Assembly: GCF_014805525.1 (NCBI RefSeq)
Contig: NZ_JACFSZ010000001.1
Location: 124,001-188,000, forward strand
Source of the DNA: Rhabdothermincola sediminis
GTDB lineage: Bacteria > Actinomycetota > Acidimicrobiia > Acidimicrobiales > Acidimicrobilacustridaceae
DNA length: 64,000 bases
Direction: 5' to 3'
Below, piece after piece: positions 42,589 through 53,926 of this stretch (positions within the stretch are counted from its first letter, which is position 1; every line of letters begins with the position of its first letter). A model generated the notes under the pieces. It was not told the origin of the DNA. It did no database searches and saw nothing but the letters and a program-made list of their open reading frames with translations. Both the position numbers and the translations under genes were made by a program.

Positions 42589-43065
42589 TCATCGAGCGTG
42601 GGCCGTCACCACCTGCTCGAACTGGCGGACGCCGGCTCGCACGATCTGATCGTGCGACCAGGCCAGGAGCGGCCGGGCCACTCGGGCCAGCCGGCCGATC
42701 GCGGGGTTGGTGGGGGTCAGTGCCCAGCACAGCCGGGCCCGACAGCCGCCGGGCACCTCGAGCAGCTCCAGGCGGGCCGGTCCTGTCAGGTCGCCGGCGA
42801 CCGTCGTTCCGACGACGGCTCGCTCCATCACCTCCACGACCTGGACCTCGAAGCGCAGGGTGTAGGGCAGGGGGGCGCGGATCTCGAACCGGGCCCGTGC
42901 CCCTCGATACAGGCCGTCGGCGTCGAAGGCGCGCAACCAGCGCCACCACTCTGGGAAGTCCTCGGTTCGCTCGATCATCGCCCAGAACGCGCCGGCCGTG
43001 ACGGGGAAGGTCCAGGTTCGGTCGAACCGGAACGGTGCGGCTGCCGCCGCTGGCGAGATCGCCAC
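42589..43065 (-). CDS. SRPBCC (START-like) domain protein
   Basis: The 158-residue product fits the polyketide-cyclase/START helix-grip fold. A first strand FRFDRTWTFPVT is followed by FWAMIERTEDFPEWWRWLRAF, central strands ending VAGDLTGPARLEL, and a long C-terminal helix (LARPLLAWSHDQIVRAG-like). These proteins bind hydrophobic ligands; the ligand is unknown. GTG 43065 is the best start, though no ribosome-binding site is evident. It lies 98 bp downstream of the ABC ATPase gene. Confidence 0.72.
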   Translation of the reverse strand: MAISPAAAAAPFRFDRTWTFPVTAGAFWAMIERTEDFPEWWRWLRAFDADGLYRGARARFEIRAPLPYTLRFEVQVVEVMERAVVGTTVAGDLTGPARLELLEVPGGCRARLCWALTPTNPAIGRLARVARPLLAWSHDQIVRAGVRQFEQVVTAHAR

Positions 43066-43163
43066 CGGTCCAGCCTCGCAGAGCGGTGCGGTCGCGTGCC
43101 GGGTCAGCCCGCCGGTCGCGCCGCGCCATGCCGAGGAGCGGCATACCTCCGGCGGAGCGGCGC

Positions 43164-43886
43164 TCAGGCACCGACGAGGGTGCGGATCTTCTCCGGGTTG
43201 GCCGGCCCGTCGTAGTGGAGCTGGCCGTCCTGCAGGCCGACGCAGCGGGTGGCCTTGGGGGCCAGGTCGAGCTGGTGGGTGGAGACGATGACTGCCGCGC
43301 CCTGCTCGGCCACGTCCGCGAGCACGTCCACCAGGGTCTCCTGGCCCGGGGTGTCGAGGCCGACGAAGGGCTCGTCGACCAGCAGCAGGCTGAACGGCCG
43401 GATCAGGCCGAGGATCAGCGCGGCCTTCTGGCGGAGGCCCCGGCTGAACTTCGCCGGTAGGTCGTCGGCGCGCTCGGTGAGGTTGAACATCTCGAGCAGG
43501 TCGTCGGCGTAGCTCTCCCAGTCCTGGGTGCCGTGCAGCCGGGCGATGTACTCGATGTGCTCGTTCACGCTGAGGTCGTCGTAGAGCACCGGCGCGTCGG
43601 GCAGGTAGGAGGTGGCCGCCCGGGCTTCGATGCTGCCGACGGGCTGGCCGAGCACGTAGGCGTGGCCCTCGTTCGCCTGGAGCAGCCCGGCGCACAGGCC
43701 GAGGAACGTGGACTTCCCCGCCCCGTTCGGCCCCACGAGCATCACCAGCTCGCCGGGCTGCACTACCAGGTCGACCGGGGAGAGGCCCATGCCGTCGCCG
43801 TAGTCCTTGGCGAGCCCGACGACCTCCAGCGCAGCACCCGGATGGGCCGCGGGCGGCGGGGGCGGGGCGGGCATGGCGAAAGTCAT
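43164..43886 (-). CDS. ABC transporter ATP-binding protein
   Basis: The 240-residue ATPase shows Walker A GPNGAGKST, signature FSRGLRQKAA (a variant of LSGGQ), Walker B LLLVDEP and the H loop in VSTHQ. It is preceded by a Pro-rich N terminus. ATG 43886 lies 7 nt downstream of the permease stop, so the two form an exporter-type ABC-2 system. The substrate is unknown. Confidence 0.9.
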   Translation of the reverse strand: MTFAMPAPPPPPAAHPGAALEVVGLAKDYGDGMGLSPVDLVVQPGELVMLVGPNGAGKSTFLGLCAGLLQANEGHAYVLGQPVGSIEARAATSYLPDAPVLYDDLSVNEHIEYIARLHGTQDWESYADDLLEMFNLTERADDLPAKFSRGLRQKAALILGLIRPFSLLLVDEPFVGLDTPGQETLVDVLADVAEQGAAVIVSTHQLDLAPKATRCVGLQDGQLHYDGPANPEKIRTLVGA

Positions 43887-43893
43887 GGCAGGC

Positions 43894-45447
43894 TCACAGG
43901 TGCTTGGGTTTGCGGTACCGGAGCCAGAGGAACGCTCCGAGCAGCGCGAACAAGCTATAGGTCGTGGCGCTCTGGACTGCCGGCAGGTCGAGGGCATCCG
44001 CGTCGCTGCCGGCCGCGAGCAACGGCAGCAGGCCGAGCACGACCAGGGCGGGGGGTAGCACTAGCCGCCCGAGCAGGACGAACCCCATCATGTCGGGTCC
44101 CAGCCCCGCCATCTGGGCCACGTCCGGGGCGCCCTGGGAGGTGCCGACGGCCGCTCCGAGGGCCGCCGCGCCCGCGGCCGTGACCATCGTCGCGGGTGCC
44201 AGCCGCACCACCACCTCGACGGGGACCAGCACCATCGACGACACCACCCCGATGACGTACACGATCGTCATCACCACGAAGGCTGCGGGCACGTGCTGGA
44301 GCAGCACCCTCCCCGGCTCCATGGGGAAGCTCTCCCAACGGGTGGGATGGTCGACCTCCTGGGCGATCGGCTCGGCCGCGTCGTACCCTGCGACGTAGAG
44401 GGCCAGGCCGCTCGCCACGATCATGGGGGTGACGCCGCGCCAGGCCGCGCCGGCGGCCAGGCCCGCGGCCACCCCGAGCAGCGCCAGGCGCACCAGGCGC
44501 ACGGCGGGGAAGCGGGCCACGCTCTGCCAGTCTCGCCGCCAGGCGGCCGGCAACCGGCCACCCCGCCGGAGGCGGATCCACGGCCTGGCTCGGGGTCGTT
44601 CCTGGGAGAGCTGCCGGCGTAGCAGGACGACGGTACGGACATCCTGCAGGGTGACGGCGAAGCGTAGCTGCGAGATCAGCCCGGCCCGCCGCATGGCCGC
44701 CTCGATCGAGAGGCCCCCGACGTTCGCCAGCCCGGCGAGAGGCACCGCGACCGCGACCGCGACGCCGACCAGCGCGCTCGGGGCGATCTCGATGGGCCAG
44801 AACGCCAACCGGGCCAGCAGGGTGAGCGGCGAGGTGGTGGTACCGGCGAGCAGGTCGAGCACCGACCATCCCACGATCGCCCCCGCGACCAGGTTGGCCG
44901 CCAGCCATCCGACCCGCCGGCCCGACAGCACCATGGCCACCCCGGCGGCGAGCACCGCGAGCAGAGCGAAGGTCACCGCGCAGGCGGTGATGGCCGCCGC
45001 CACGTTCACGGGTAGGCGCCGCGCCGCGAGCTCGCCGACGATGGCGCCGACCACGACCCCGGCGAAGGCCAGGAACCGGAGCTGTTTGAGCGCCGGGCCT
45101 CGCAGCGCCAGGTTGCGGTCGACCGGTGCGCCCAGCTCGTGCAGCACCACCGGTCCCTCCAGGACGAGGGGCCCGCCGCGCCCGCCAGATCGGGCGCCGA
45201 TACCGGCGGCCACCGCGAAGATCAGCCCGAGCACGGGAACCGAGTCGTGCAGGAACGTCAACGCCTCGTCGTTCGACAGCCGATCATCGGGCAAGCGACC
45301 CGCGGCGAACAGCACGAAGATCACCGCGGCCAGGGCCGCGATGTAGACCCGGTAGAGGGCGTCGACCCAGTGGACCTCGGCGAGGCGGTTGCGGCGCCGG
45401 GTCCGCCGCAGCTCGCGCAGCGCGTCGGCGAAGGCCGGGGAGGTCAC
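43894..45447 (-). CDS. ABC transporter permease, large multi-pass protein
   Basis: This 517-residue integral membrane protein has about twelve hydrophobic segments and long basic cytoplasmic loops (around 250-310). It is the only membrane partner of the ATPase downstream, so it probably provides both halves of the channel. No substrate clue is visible. GTG 45447 has TACATT exactly 7 nt upstream. It is divergent from cobF. Confidence 0.78.
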   Translation of the reverse strand: MTSPAFADALRELRRTRRRNRLAEVHWVDALYRVYIAALAAVIFVLFAAGRLPDDRLSNDEALTFLHDSVPVLGLIFAVAAGIGARSGGRGGPLVLEGPVVLHELGAPVDRNLALRGPALKQLRFLAFAGVVVGAIVGELAARRLPVNVAAAITACAVTFALLAVLAAGVAMVLSGRRVGWLAANLVAGAIVGWSVLDLLAGTTTSPLTLLARLAFWPIEIAPSALVGVAVAVAVPLAGLANVGGLSIEAAMRRAGLISQLRFAVTLQDVRTVVLLRRQLSQERPRARPWIRLRRGGRLPAAWRRDWQSVARFPAVRLVRLALLGVAAGLAAGAAWRGVTPMIVASGLALYVAGYDAAEPIAQEVDHPTRWESFPMEPGRVLLQHVPAAFVVMTIVYVIGVVSSMVLVPVEVVVRLAPATMVTAAGAAALGAAVGTSQGAPDVAQMAGLGPDMMGFVLLGRLVLPPALVVLGLLPLLAAGSDADALDLPAVQSATTYSLFALLGAFLWLRYRKPKHL

Positions 45448-45454
45448 GGCTGCG

Positions 45455-45474
45455 AATGTACCGAGCCGGCTCGG
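45455..45474. promoter_or_regulatory. -10 for the ABC permease and adjacent 14-bp palindrome
   Basis: On the minus strand TACATT (45455-45460) lies 7 nt before GTG 45447. Immediately upstream, CCGAGCCGGCTCGG (45461-45474) is a perfect palindrome placed between the divergent permease and cobF promoters and could be an operator. Confidence 0.45.
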
Positions 45475-45522
45475 AGGGGCCGAAGCCGGCGAGCCGCTGC
45501 AGCTCCGCGACACCGCGATCGG

Positions 45523-45528
45523 TAGGTT
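45523..45528 (+). promoter_or_regulatory. -10 element for cobF
   Basis: TAGGTT followed by 7 nt and GTG 45536. There is no space for a cobalamin riboswitch in an untranslated leader. Confidence 0.5.
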
Positions 45529-45535
45529 CACCCCG

Positions 45536-46315
45536 GTGGAGCGACGGACATCTGGCGTGACGGCGTGCACGGCGGTGGTGGTGGGCATCGGTCCGGGTGA
45601 TCCCGGGATGGTGACCGTGCAGGCACTCGAGGCGCTGGCGTCGGTGGATGTCGTGGTGGGATTCGACAAGGGCGAGCGGGCCGCCGAGCTGCTGGCGTTC
45701 CGCCGGGAGGTGCTCGACCGGGCGAGTGCTGGCACGCCGCCACGGTTGGTCACGTTGGACGATCCGCAGCGAGATGTCGACGGTGCCTACGCTCACGCGG
45801 TGCGGGACTGGCACCTGGCCCGCGCCGAGGTCCTCGAGCGATTCTTGGTCGAGGAGGTCCGGCCAGGCGCTCGGGTGGGTATGCCGGTCTGGGGTGACCC
45901 AGCGCTGTACGACAGCACGCTGCGGCTGCTCGACGAGCTGAACGCTCGGGGCCGCATCCGGGTCGATGTGGAGGTGGTCCCCGGTGTCAGCAGCCTGCAG
46001 CTCCTGGCCGCTCGCCACGGCATCGTGTTGCACCGGGTGGGGGGATCACTACTCGTGACGACCGGACGCCGACTGCGGGAGGGTCTACCCCCCGGCATCG
46101 AGGACGTGGCGGTGTTCCTGGACCGCTCGTGCAGCTTCACCGAGTTGGGGGATAAGGGCTGGCACATCTTCTGGGGGGCGTACCTGGGCATGCCGGGGGA
46201 GGTGCTGGTGTCCGGACCGCTCGGGGAGGTGGCCGAGGCGATCGTGCAGCGGCGTGAGGCCCTGCGGCGCGAGCGGGGCTGGATCTTCGATCTGTACCTG
46301 CTCCGCAGGCGCTGA
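45536..46315 (+). CDS. cobF: Precorrin-6A synthase (deacetylating) CobF
   Basis: This SAM-dependent C1-methyltransferase of aerobic cobalamin synthesis releases acetate during ring contraction chemistry. The 259-residue product has the tetrapyrrole methylase Gly loop GIGPGDPGMVT near the N terminus, PVWGDPALYD, VVPGVSSLQ and a CobF-like VFLDRSCSF stretch. GTG 45536 is chosen from the -10 element. It is separated by several kilobases from the two main cob units and stands alone between an ABC transporter and furA. Confidence 0.88.
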   Translation: MERRTSGVTACTAVVVGIGPGDPGMVTVQALEALASVDVVVGFDKGERAAELLAFRREVLDRASAGTPPRLVTLDDPQRDVDGAYAHAVRDWHLARAEVLERFLVEEVRPGARVGMPVWGDPALYDSTLRLLDELNARGRIRVDVEVVPGVSSLQLLAARHGIVLHRVGGSLLVTTGRRLREGLPPGIEDVAVFLDRSCSFTELGDKGWHIFWGAYLGMPGEVLVSGPLGEVAEAIVQRREALRRERGWIFDLYLLRRR

Positions 46316-46337
46316 CGAGTGGCCCCCGCACGTAGAT

Positions 46338-46371
46338 AAATCTGGACATAATCCAGATTTAGGTCTAGTCT
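46338..46371 (+). promoter_or_regulatory. Fur-type operator and leaderless promoter of furA-katG
   Basis: AAATCTGGA and TCCAGATTT form a perfect 9-bp inverted repeat around CATAA (46338-46360), unusually AT-rich for the region. It covers the expected -35 site. TAGTCT (46366-46371) is the -10, 7 nt before GTG 46379. This mirrors autoregulated furA promoters of mycobacteria. Confidence 0.8.
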
Positions 46372-46378
46372 TGATGTT

Positions 46379-49058
<2,680 letters not shown>

Positions 49059-49086
49059 CCGATCGGTCGGTGCTTGTCGGGCCCCG

Positions 49087-49134
49087 CCCCATCCTGCCCG
49101 GTGCGCCCTCCGGCTTCCACCGGGCAGGATGGGG
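49087..49134 (+). terminator. 15-bp hairpin after katG
   Basis: CCCCATCCTGCCCGG (49087-49101) and CCGGGCAGGATGGGG (49120-49134) are perfect arms with an 18-nt loop, 28 nt after the katG stop. The right arm reaches the DUF2203 start codon region, so it could also mask that start in read-through mRNA. Confidence 0.75.
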
Positions 49135-49136
49135 TG

Positions 49137-49547
49137 GTGAACCGCCGCCTGTTCAGCTTGGCCGAGGCCGAAGCGATGCTCGCCGAGGGGCGAGAGGCAC
49201 TCGCCGAGATCGTGGTCCTGCGTCGCCAGCTGGCAGAGGCGGTCGCCGCGCTCGAGGAGCGGGGCGAGCGGGGCGCGCTCCCCGAGGCGAAGAGCCTGGA
49301 GGCTCGGATCGGTGACCAGCTCGACTGGTTCGCCAGCCGGGGGGTGCAGGTGAAGGGCTGGGCGCCGTTGCTGTTCGACTGGCCGGCGGAGGTCGGCGGC
49401 CGCCTCGTGCTGCTGTGCTGGCTCGAGAACGAGGAGCGGATCGGGTGGTACCACGAACCGAACCTCGGGTTCCCGGGCCGCCGGCCACTGGCCGACTTGA
49501 TCGGCCGGGCCACCGGTGACGGGCCGGAACCCACCGAGCAGCGCTGA
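49137..49547 (+). CDS. DUF2203 family protein
   Basis: The 136-residue soluble protein matches DUF2203. An N-terminal helix pair starts RRLFSLAEAEAML, then comes VQVKGWAPLLFDWPAEVGGR. The C terminus, LCWLENEERIGWYHEPNLGFPGRRPL, carries the conserved LCW and WYHE elements. Function is unknown. GTG 49137 (or the adjacent GTG at 49134) follows CAGGAT by 6-7 nt, and that -10-like sequence lies within the katG hairpin. It is convergent with the cob operon. Confidence 0.75.
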   Translation: MNRRLFSLAEAEAMLAEGREALAEIVVLRRQLAEAVAALEERGERGALPEAKSLEARIGDQLDWFASRGVQVKGWAPLLFDWPAEVGGRLVLLCWLENEERIGWYHEPNLGFPGRRPLADLIGRATGDGPEPTEQR

Positions 49548-49599
49548 GGAGGCGCGGTCATCGGGCCAGGGTGCAGATTCAGCCGGTGCTACCCGGACG

Positions 49600-50523
49600 T
49601 CAGCTCCGGGACCGCCGGAGGCGGCTGGCCACGGTGCTCGTGACCACGGCTGCCAGCGTGGTCGCCGCGCTCGCCTGACGCCGCAGGCGCACGGCGCGCT
49701 CGACGTCGGTCGGTCCCGGTGGATCGCCGGCGCCGAGGACGCCGCGTTGCTCCACCCGGTTGCCGTAGCGGTTGGTCCCACCCAGTCTGATGCCGAGGGC
49801 GGCGGCGAACGCGGCCTCGATCACCCCGCCGTTCGGTGACGGGTGTGCCGGGGCGTCGTGGCGCACCGCGGCGAAGACGTGGGCGACACGATGGGGCCGC
49901 ACCGCGCAGACAGCGGCGACCGCGGCGCGCGCCGGCAGGTAGTTCGCCACGTCGTCCGCTCGCGCCGCCGCCCAGCCGAAGTGCCGGTACCGGTCGTCGA
50001 GGTGCCCGATCATGGCGTCGGAGGTGTTGACGGCCCGGTGACCGAGCGCGCCGACGGGTCCGGCGATCGCTCCCCACCACAGCGGGGCGATGACCGCATC
50101 GACCAGGTTCTCGGCCACCGATTCGACTGCGGCGCGGCACAGCTCACCGGCGTCGAGCCGGGAGGTGTCGCGCCCGACCAACGACCGGACCCGGTCGCGA
50201 GCCAGCTCCAGCTCTCCCTTGCGGACGTGGTCGGCCACGGCGAGCGCCTCGGCGTCGAGCATGCGCCCGCTCGAGGCCACGGCCACCGCGGCGACCGTGG
50301 CTCCGGTGCGACCCAACAGGCGGCCGAGGAGCCACCCGGCGGCGGCGGCGGCACCCACACCGGCGAGGAGGTGCAGGGCACCGGCCCACCGCCGGTCGCG
50401 GTAGGTGAGCCGCTCGAGCCGGGCCATGGCCGTGCCGTACCCGGCCACCGGATGGCACCAACCCGGTGGCTCGCCGGCGAGCTCGTCGACGAGCACCCCG
50501 GCAGCCGCGCCGAGCGCGCTCAT
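49600..50523 (-). CDS. cbiB: Adenosylcobinamide-phosphate synthase CbiB/CobD
   Basis: This integral membrane enzyme attaches the aminopropanol (phosphate) side chain to adenosylcobyric acid. The 307-residue product has several hydrophobic helices and family motifs ESVAENLVDAVIAPLWW, AVNTSDAMIGH and the SPNGGVIEAAFAAALG stretch. ATG 50523 overlaps the stop of the threonine-phosphate decarboxylase-like gene. That pairing makes sense because the neighbour supplies the aminopropanol phosphate. It is the last gene of the minus-strand cob operon. Confidence 0.9.
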   Translation of the reverse strand: MSALGAAAGVLVDELAGEPPGWCHPVAGYGTAMARLERLTYRDRRWAGALHLLAGVGAAAAAGWLLGRLLGRTGATVAAVAVASSGRMLDAEALAVADHVRKGELELARDRVRSLVGRDTSRLDAGELCRAAVESVAENLVDAVIAPLWWGAIAGPVGALGHRAVNTSDAMIGHLDDRYRHFGWAAARADDVANYLPARAAVAAVCAVRPHRVAHVFAAVRHDAPAHPSPNGGVIEAAFAAALGIRLGGTNRYGNRVEQRGVLGAGDPPGPTDVERAVRLRRQASAATTLAAVVTSTVASRLRRSRS

Positions 50524-51446
50524 GGCCCCACGCGGCCGAAGGCTGCGAGCACCGATTCGAACTGGTTCGGGTGAGGAACCGCCACCCGAGCCAGGCCTGC
50601 GAAGCCGAACGAGGTGGCGTCACGGACCACCACCCCCTCGGGCGCGAGGGCCTCCCGAAGCCCAGCCCGCTGGACCAGCACCCAGTTGGCCTCGGTGTCG
50701 ATCACCCTGAACCCCAACGCCCGGAGCTGTTCGACGAAGCTGGCCCGCACGCTGGCCACCTCGCGGGCCCATCGAGGCAGATCGGTGAGCTCCAGCAGGC
50801 GAGGCAGCGCGGCGAGTGCCAGGGCGTTCACCGACCATCGCGGCTGGGACTGCCTGAGTTGGTTCGCCTTTTCGACCGTCGGGGCGATCGCGTGGCCGAT
50901 CCGCAGACCCGGGCAGGCCCACAGCTTGGTCAGTGAGCCCAGCCGCCACGAGGTCCGGTCGCCCCGGCTCCACGCGCCGGTGGCGAGCGGGTAGAAGGCC
51001 TCGTCCCACACCGCCGCTCGCTCCTCGGGATCGGCGAGGCGGCCCAGCGGGTTCGATGGGTTCGAACGCCACCGGGGCGCCCCAGGACGAACCCGACGGA
51101 GGTGGCGCTCGTACAGCGAGAACTCGGGCCGCACCACCTCGCCGTCGGGCTCCAGCGCTGCCACCAGGGCGATCGCCTCAGCACCGCCGTTGGTGAGCAC
51201 GACCCGGTCGACGTCCTCGCCGATGGCTCGGGCCAGCAGGCTGGTGGCCTCCCGGTCGTCGGGATAGCGGCGGACGAGGTCCGGGCACTCGTCGAGCAGC
51301 CGGCGCAGCACCCGGGAGACCTCGGGGGCGAACGGGTTGAGACTCACCGAGAGATCGATCATCTCTGCCGGATCCCGCCCCAGCGCGCGTGCGAGGCGGA
51401 CCGCGTCCCCGCCGTGGGGACCGGGAGGGGGCACGCGAGTGACCAT
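50520..51446 (-). CDS. cobC: CobC-like PLP aminotransferase/threonine-phosphate decarboxylase
   Basis: This 308-residue class I/II PLP enzyme is probably a threonine-phosphate decarboxylase making (R)-1-amino-2-propanol phosphate. LSVSLNPFAPEV, TNGGAEAIALV and the PLP lysine in GSLTKLWACPGLRIG are visible. ATG 51446 lies 4 nt after the cobE stop, and its end overlaps cbiB. The alternative is a histidinol-phosphate aminotransferase-like activity, but the context is decisive. Confidence 0.87.
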   Translation of the reverse strand: MVTRVPPPGPHGGDAVRLARALGRDPAEMIDLSVSLNPFAPEVSRVLRRLLDECPDLVRRYPDDREATSLLARAIGEDVDRVVLTNGGAEAIALVAALEPDGEVVRPEFSLYERHLRRVRPGAPRWRSNPSNPLGRLADPEERAAVWDEAFYPLATGAWSRGDRTSWRLGSLTKLWACPGLRIGHAIAPTVEKANQLRQSQPRWSVNALALAALPRLLELTDLPRWAREVASVRASFVEQLRALGFRVIDTEANWVLVQRAGLREALAPEGVVVRDATSFGFAGLARVAVPHPNQFESVLAAFGRVGP

Positions 51447-51450
51447 CCGC

Positions 51451-51885
51451 TCAGCGCTCCCGCTCGGAGCGGTGACGGGGTGCGGGTCGGCCCTGGGCGG
51501 GCCGGGCGACCGCCGCGGTGGCGTACCGGCTTCGGCCCGCGGGCTCGAGCAGGCGCCCACCCGGCCCGGCCGCGAGCAGCGCAGCGGTCCGGGCCACCTG
51601 CGCGGGAAGACCCCGCCGACGGGACACGGGTGGACTCGCCGCGAGCAGCTCGTCGTCGTCGATGCCCACCACCGGGCAGCCGAGCGCCACGCGAGGGTCG
51701 GTGGCGAATCGTGTCCGGGTGGCGATCGCCCCCGGCGGGAACGGGAGGCCGTGGCGGGACAGCAGGTCCCGGACGAGCTGCTCCACCTCCTCCGCGCTCG
51801 CCCGGGAGGCGAGCCCGATGCCGACGATCACCTCTGGTCCATCCGCACGGCCGTCACGACGCCCGCTTCCCGGAGGCGAGCTCAT
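51451..51885 (-). CDS. cobE: CobE/CbiG C-terminal domain protein
   Basis: The 144-residue protein corresponds to the CbiG C-terminal (CobE) domain: VIVGIGLASRASAEEV, a helix with LRDLLSRHG-like spacing, then VGIDDDELLAA. Family members assist cobalamin synthesis, possibly binding an early precorrin, but their exact reaction in the aerobic route is unsettled. A basic tail follows the domain. It is embedded between cobL and cobC with a 4-bp overlap at its start. Confidence 0.8.
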   Translation of the reverse strand: MSSPPGSGRRDGRADGPEVIVGIGLASRASAEEVEQLVRDLLSRHGLPFPPGAIATRTRFATDPRVALGCPVVGIDDDELLAASPPVSRRRGLPAQVARTAALLAAGPGGRLLEPAGRSRYATAAVARPAQGRPAPRHRSERER

Positions 51886-53093
51886 CGCCGCGCCCGGCCG
51901 ACGAACACCGGGTTCGTCGGTTCCAGGCGGAGACCGGCGTTCCCGATCGGTACGGCGTGGTCGACGTGCAGCTGTACCAGCTCGTCGAGCACCGAGGTCG
52001 CGGCCAGCACGTGCTCGAGCACGGTGAAGGTGGCGGTCAGCACGCCGTCTTCCTCCAGGCGGTCCCAGGCAGCTCGCAGCACCGGCGGCCCACCGCCGCC
52101 GACGAAGATCCGGTCTGGTGCGGGCAGGCCGTCGAAGGCTTCGGGCGCGCTGGCCTGGATCACCTCGACCCGCGCGGCGACTCCGTGGGCGATGGCGTTC
52201 CGCCGGATCCGTTCGGCATCAGGCTCGGCACGCTCGATGGCGTACACCATGAGCTGCGGCTGGACCGTGGCGGCTTCGATCCCCACGGAGCCGCTCCCCG
52301 CCCCCACGTCCCACAGCACCCCTGCACCGCCCAGGTCCAGCTTCGCCAGCACCACGGCCCGGACCTCCGGCTTGGTGATCATCCCGTCGCGGTGTTCGAA
52401 GGCTCCCACGTCGGCTCCCCACGAGACACGGGGCCACCCCGGTCCGCAGCGCGGAGGGTCGGCATCAGCGAGCAGCAGCACCACCGACAACGGGTCGAAG
52501 CGGCCAGCGGCGAGCCCGTCGAGGTCGGTCCGCACCACCTGCTGGTCGGGCTCACCCAACCGGCTGGCCACCACCACCCGCCGAGGTCGACAGCCGGCAG
52601 CCACCAGCGCCGCGCCCAGGCGCTCGGGGGGGTGCTCGGGTGAGGTCAACACGGCGGCCTTCGGGCTACGCACGGCGCGCTCCACCGCCGCGGCCAGCGG
52701 GCGGCCGTGGGCGGAGATGACCTCGGCGTCGTCCCAGGACTCGCCCGCGGCCGCCCAGGCGAGCGACACCGACGACGGGGCGGGATGCACCGCCACCCGG
52801 GCACCGAACCGGCGGCGGGCTAGGCGAGCGAACCCGAAGAACCCGGGATCGCCGGAGGCCAGCACGCACACCCGGCGGTTCGCCGCCAGCGCTGCGGCGA
52901 TGCGGTCGAGCACGCCGTCCAGCGGGCCGGCCAGCTCGACGCGCTCGCAGGCCGCATCGGCGAGCTGCTCGGCGTGGGTGAGGTGCCGTGGTGCGCCCAC
53001 GAGCAGGTCGGCCTCCCGGAGGGCCTCCCGCGCCCGGGGTCCGAACACCTCCCCCCCGATCACGCCGACCATGTCGAGGTGCCCGCCGGTCAT
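51882..53093 (-). CDS. cobL: Precorrin-6Y C5,15-methyltransferase (decarboxylating) CobL
   Basis: This 403-residue bifunctional enzyme methylates C5 and C15 and decarboxylates the C12 acetate of precorrin-6B. The N-terminal CbiE tetrapyrrole methylase half (about 1-205) opens VGVIGGEVFG and includes LASGDPGFFGFA. The C-terminal CbiT half has a Rossmann SAM motif DVGAGSGSVGIEAA (about 260). ATG 53093 overlaps the cobM stop. Confidence 0.91.
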   Translation of the reverse strand: MTGGHLDMVGVIGGEVFGPRAREALREADLLVGAPRHLTHAEQLADAACERVELAGPLDGVLDRIAAALAANRRVCVLASGDPGFFGFARLARRRFGARVAVHPAPSSVSLAWAAAGESWDDAEVISAHGRPLAAAVERAVRSPKAAVLTSPEHPPERLGAALVAAGCRPRRVVVASRLGEPDQQVVRTDLDGLAAGRFDPLSVVLLLADADPPRCGPGWPRVSWGADVGAFEHRDGMITKPEVRAVVLAKLDLGGAGVLWDVGAGSGSVGIEAATVQPQLMVYAIERAEPDAERIRRNAIAHGVAARVEVIQASAPEAFDGLPAPDRIFVGGGGPPVLRAAWDRLEEDGVLTATFTVLEHVLAATSVLDELVQLHVDHAVPIGNAGLRLEPTNPVFVGRARR

Positions 53094-53926
53094 CGTGGCC
53101 CCTCCGCGACCGGGCCGGGCGACGGCGAGCGGTGGACCGGTGCGCCCCGAGCTGCGTCGACTCGGGACGCGCTCCGCCGGAACCGGGTGCCGTAGGTGGG
53201 ATCGTACACGTGGCTGCGGCGCCCACCCGCCGCCGCGAGCGCCGGGCCGACGAGGATCATGGTGGTGTCGGTGAGACCGGCCCGCGCCACGGTCGCGGCC
53301 AGCTCGCCGATCGAGGTGGTGAGCAGCTGCTCGTCGGCTCGGCTCACCCGTGACGCGACCACGACCGGGGTCGACGCCTCGTAGCCCGAACCGTCCGCCA
53401 GGAGCTCCTCCACCAACTGCTCCACGTGCCGCACCGAGAGGAACAGCGCCATGGTGGCCCCCGCGGTAGCGAAGGCGCGCACCGTCTCGCGCTCGGGCAC
53501 GGAGGCGGCGGTGCCCGCGGCCAGCCGGGTCAGGACCACCGACTGCGCCACCCCCGGCAGGGTGAGCTCGCAGCCCGCGGCCGCGGCGGCGGCGGTGAAC
53601 GACGAGACACCCGGGACGACCTCGAACGCTCGGTCATGGGCGACGCACCAGGCGATCTGCTCGCCGATCGCCCCGTAGAGTGTCGGGTCGCCGGAGTGCA
53701 GCCGCACGATGGCCGCGTCCGGGTGTGCGGCGAAGACCTCGCAGATCTCCTCGAGGGTCATGGACCGCGAGTCGTGGACGACCGCGTCGTCCCGGCAGTG
53801 CTCGAGCGCTTCCGGCGCGACGAGCGAGCCTGCCCACACGACCACGTCGGCGTTGCGCAGCCGGTCCACGGCCCGCACGGTGAGGAGGTCGGGCGCGCCC
53901 GGGCCGGCGCCCACGAACGAGATCAT
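53090..53926 (-). CDS. cobM: Precorrin-4 C11-methyltransferase CobM
   Basis: This SAM-dependent methyltransferase acts on C11 of precorrin-4. The 278-residue product shows VGAGPGAPDLLT (4-15), a VWAGSLV segment, LHSGDPTLYGAIGEQ and VVPGVSSF, all typical of CobM/CbiF. The last 40 residues are an extra basic tail (YGTRFRRS onward). The start and stop overlap its neighbours, placing it second in the operon after the RHH fusion. Confidence 0.92.
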   Translation of the reverse strand: MISFVGAGPGAPDLLTVRAVDRLRNADVVVWAGSLVAPEALEHCRDDAVVHDSRSMTLEEICEVFAAHPDAAIVRLHSGDPTLYGAIGEQIAWCVAHDRAFEVVPGVSSFTAAAAAAGCELTLPGVAQSVVLTRLAAGTAASVPERETVRAFATAGATMALFLSVRHVEQLVEELLADGSGYEASTPVVVASRVSRADEQLLTTSIGELAATVARAGLTDTTMILVGPALAAAGGRRSHVYDPTYGTRFRRSASRVDAARGAPVHRSPSPGPVAEGPR

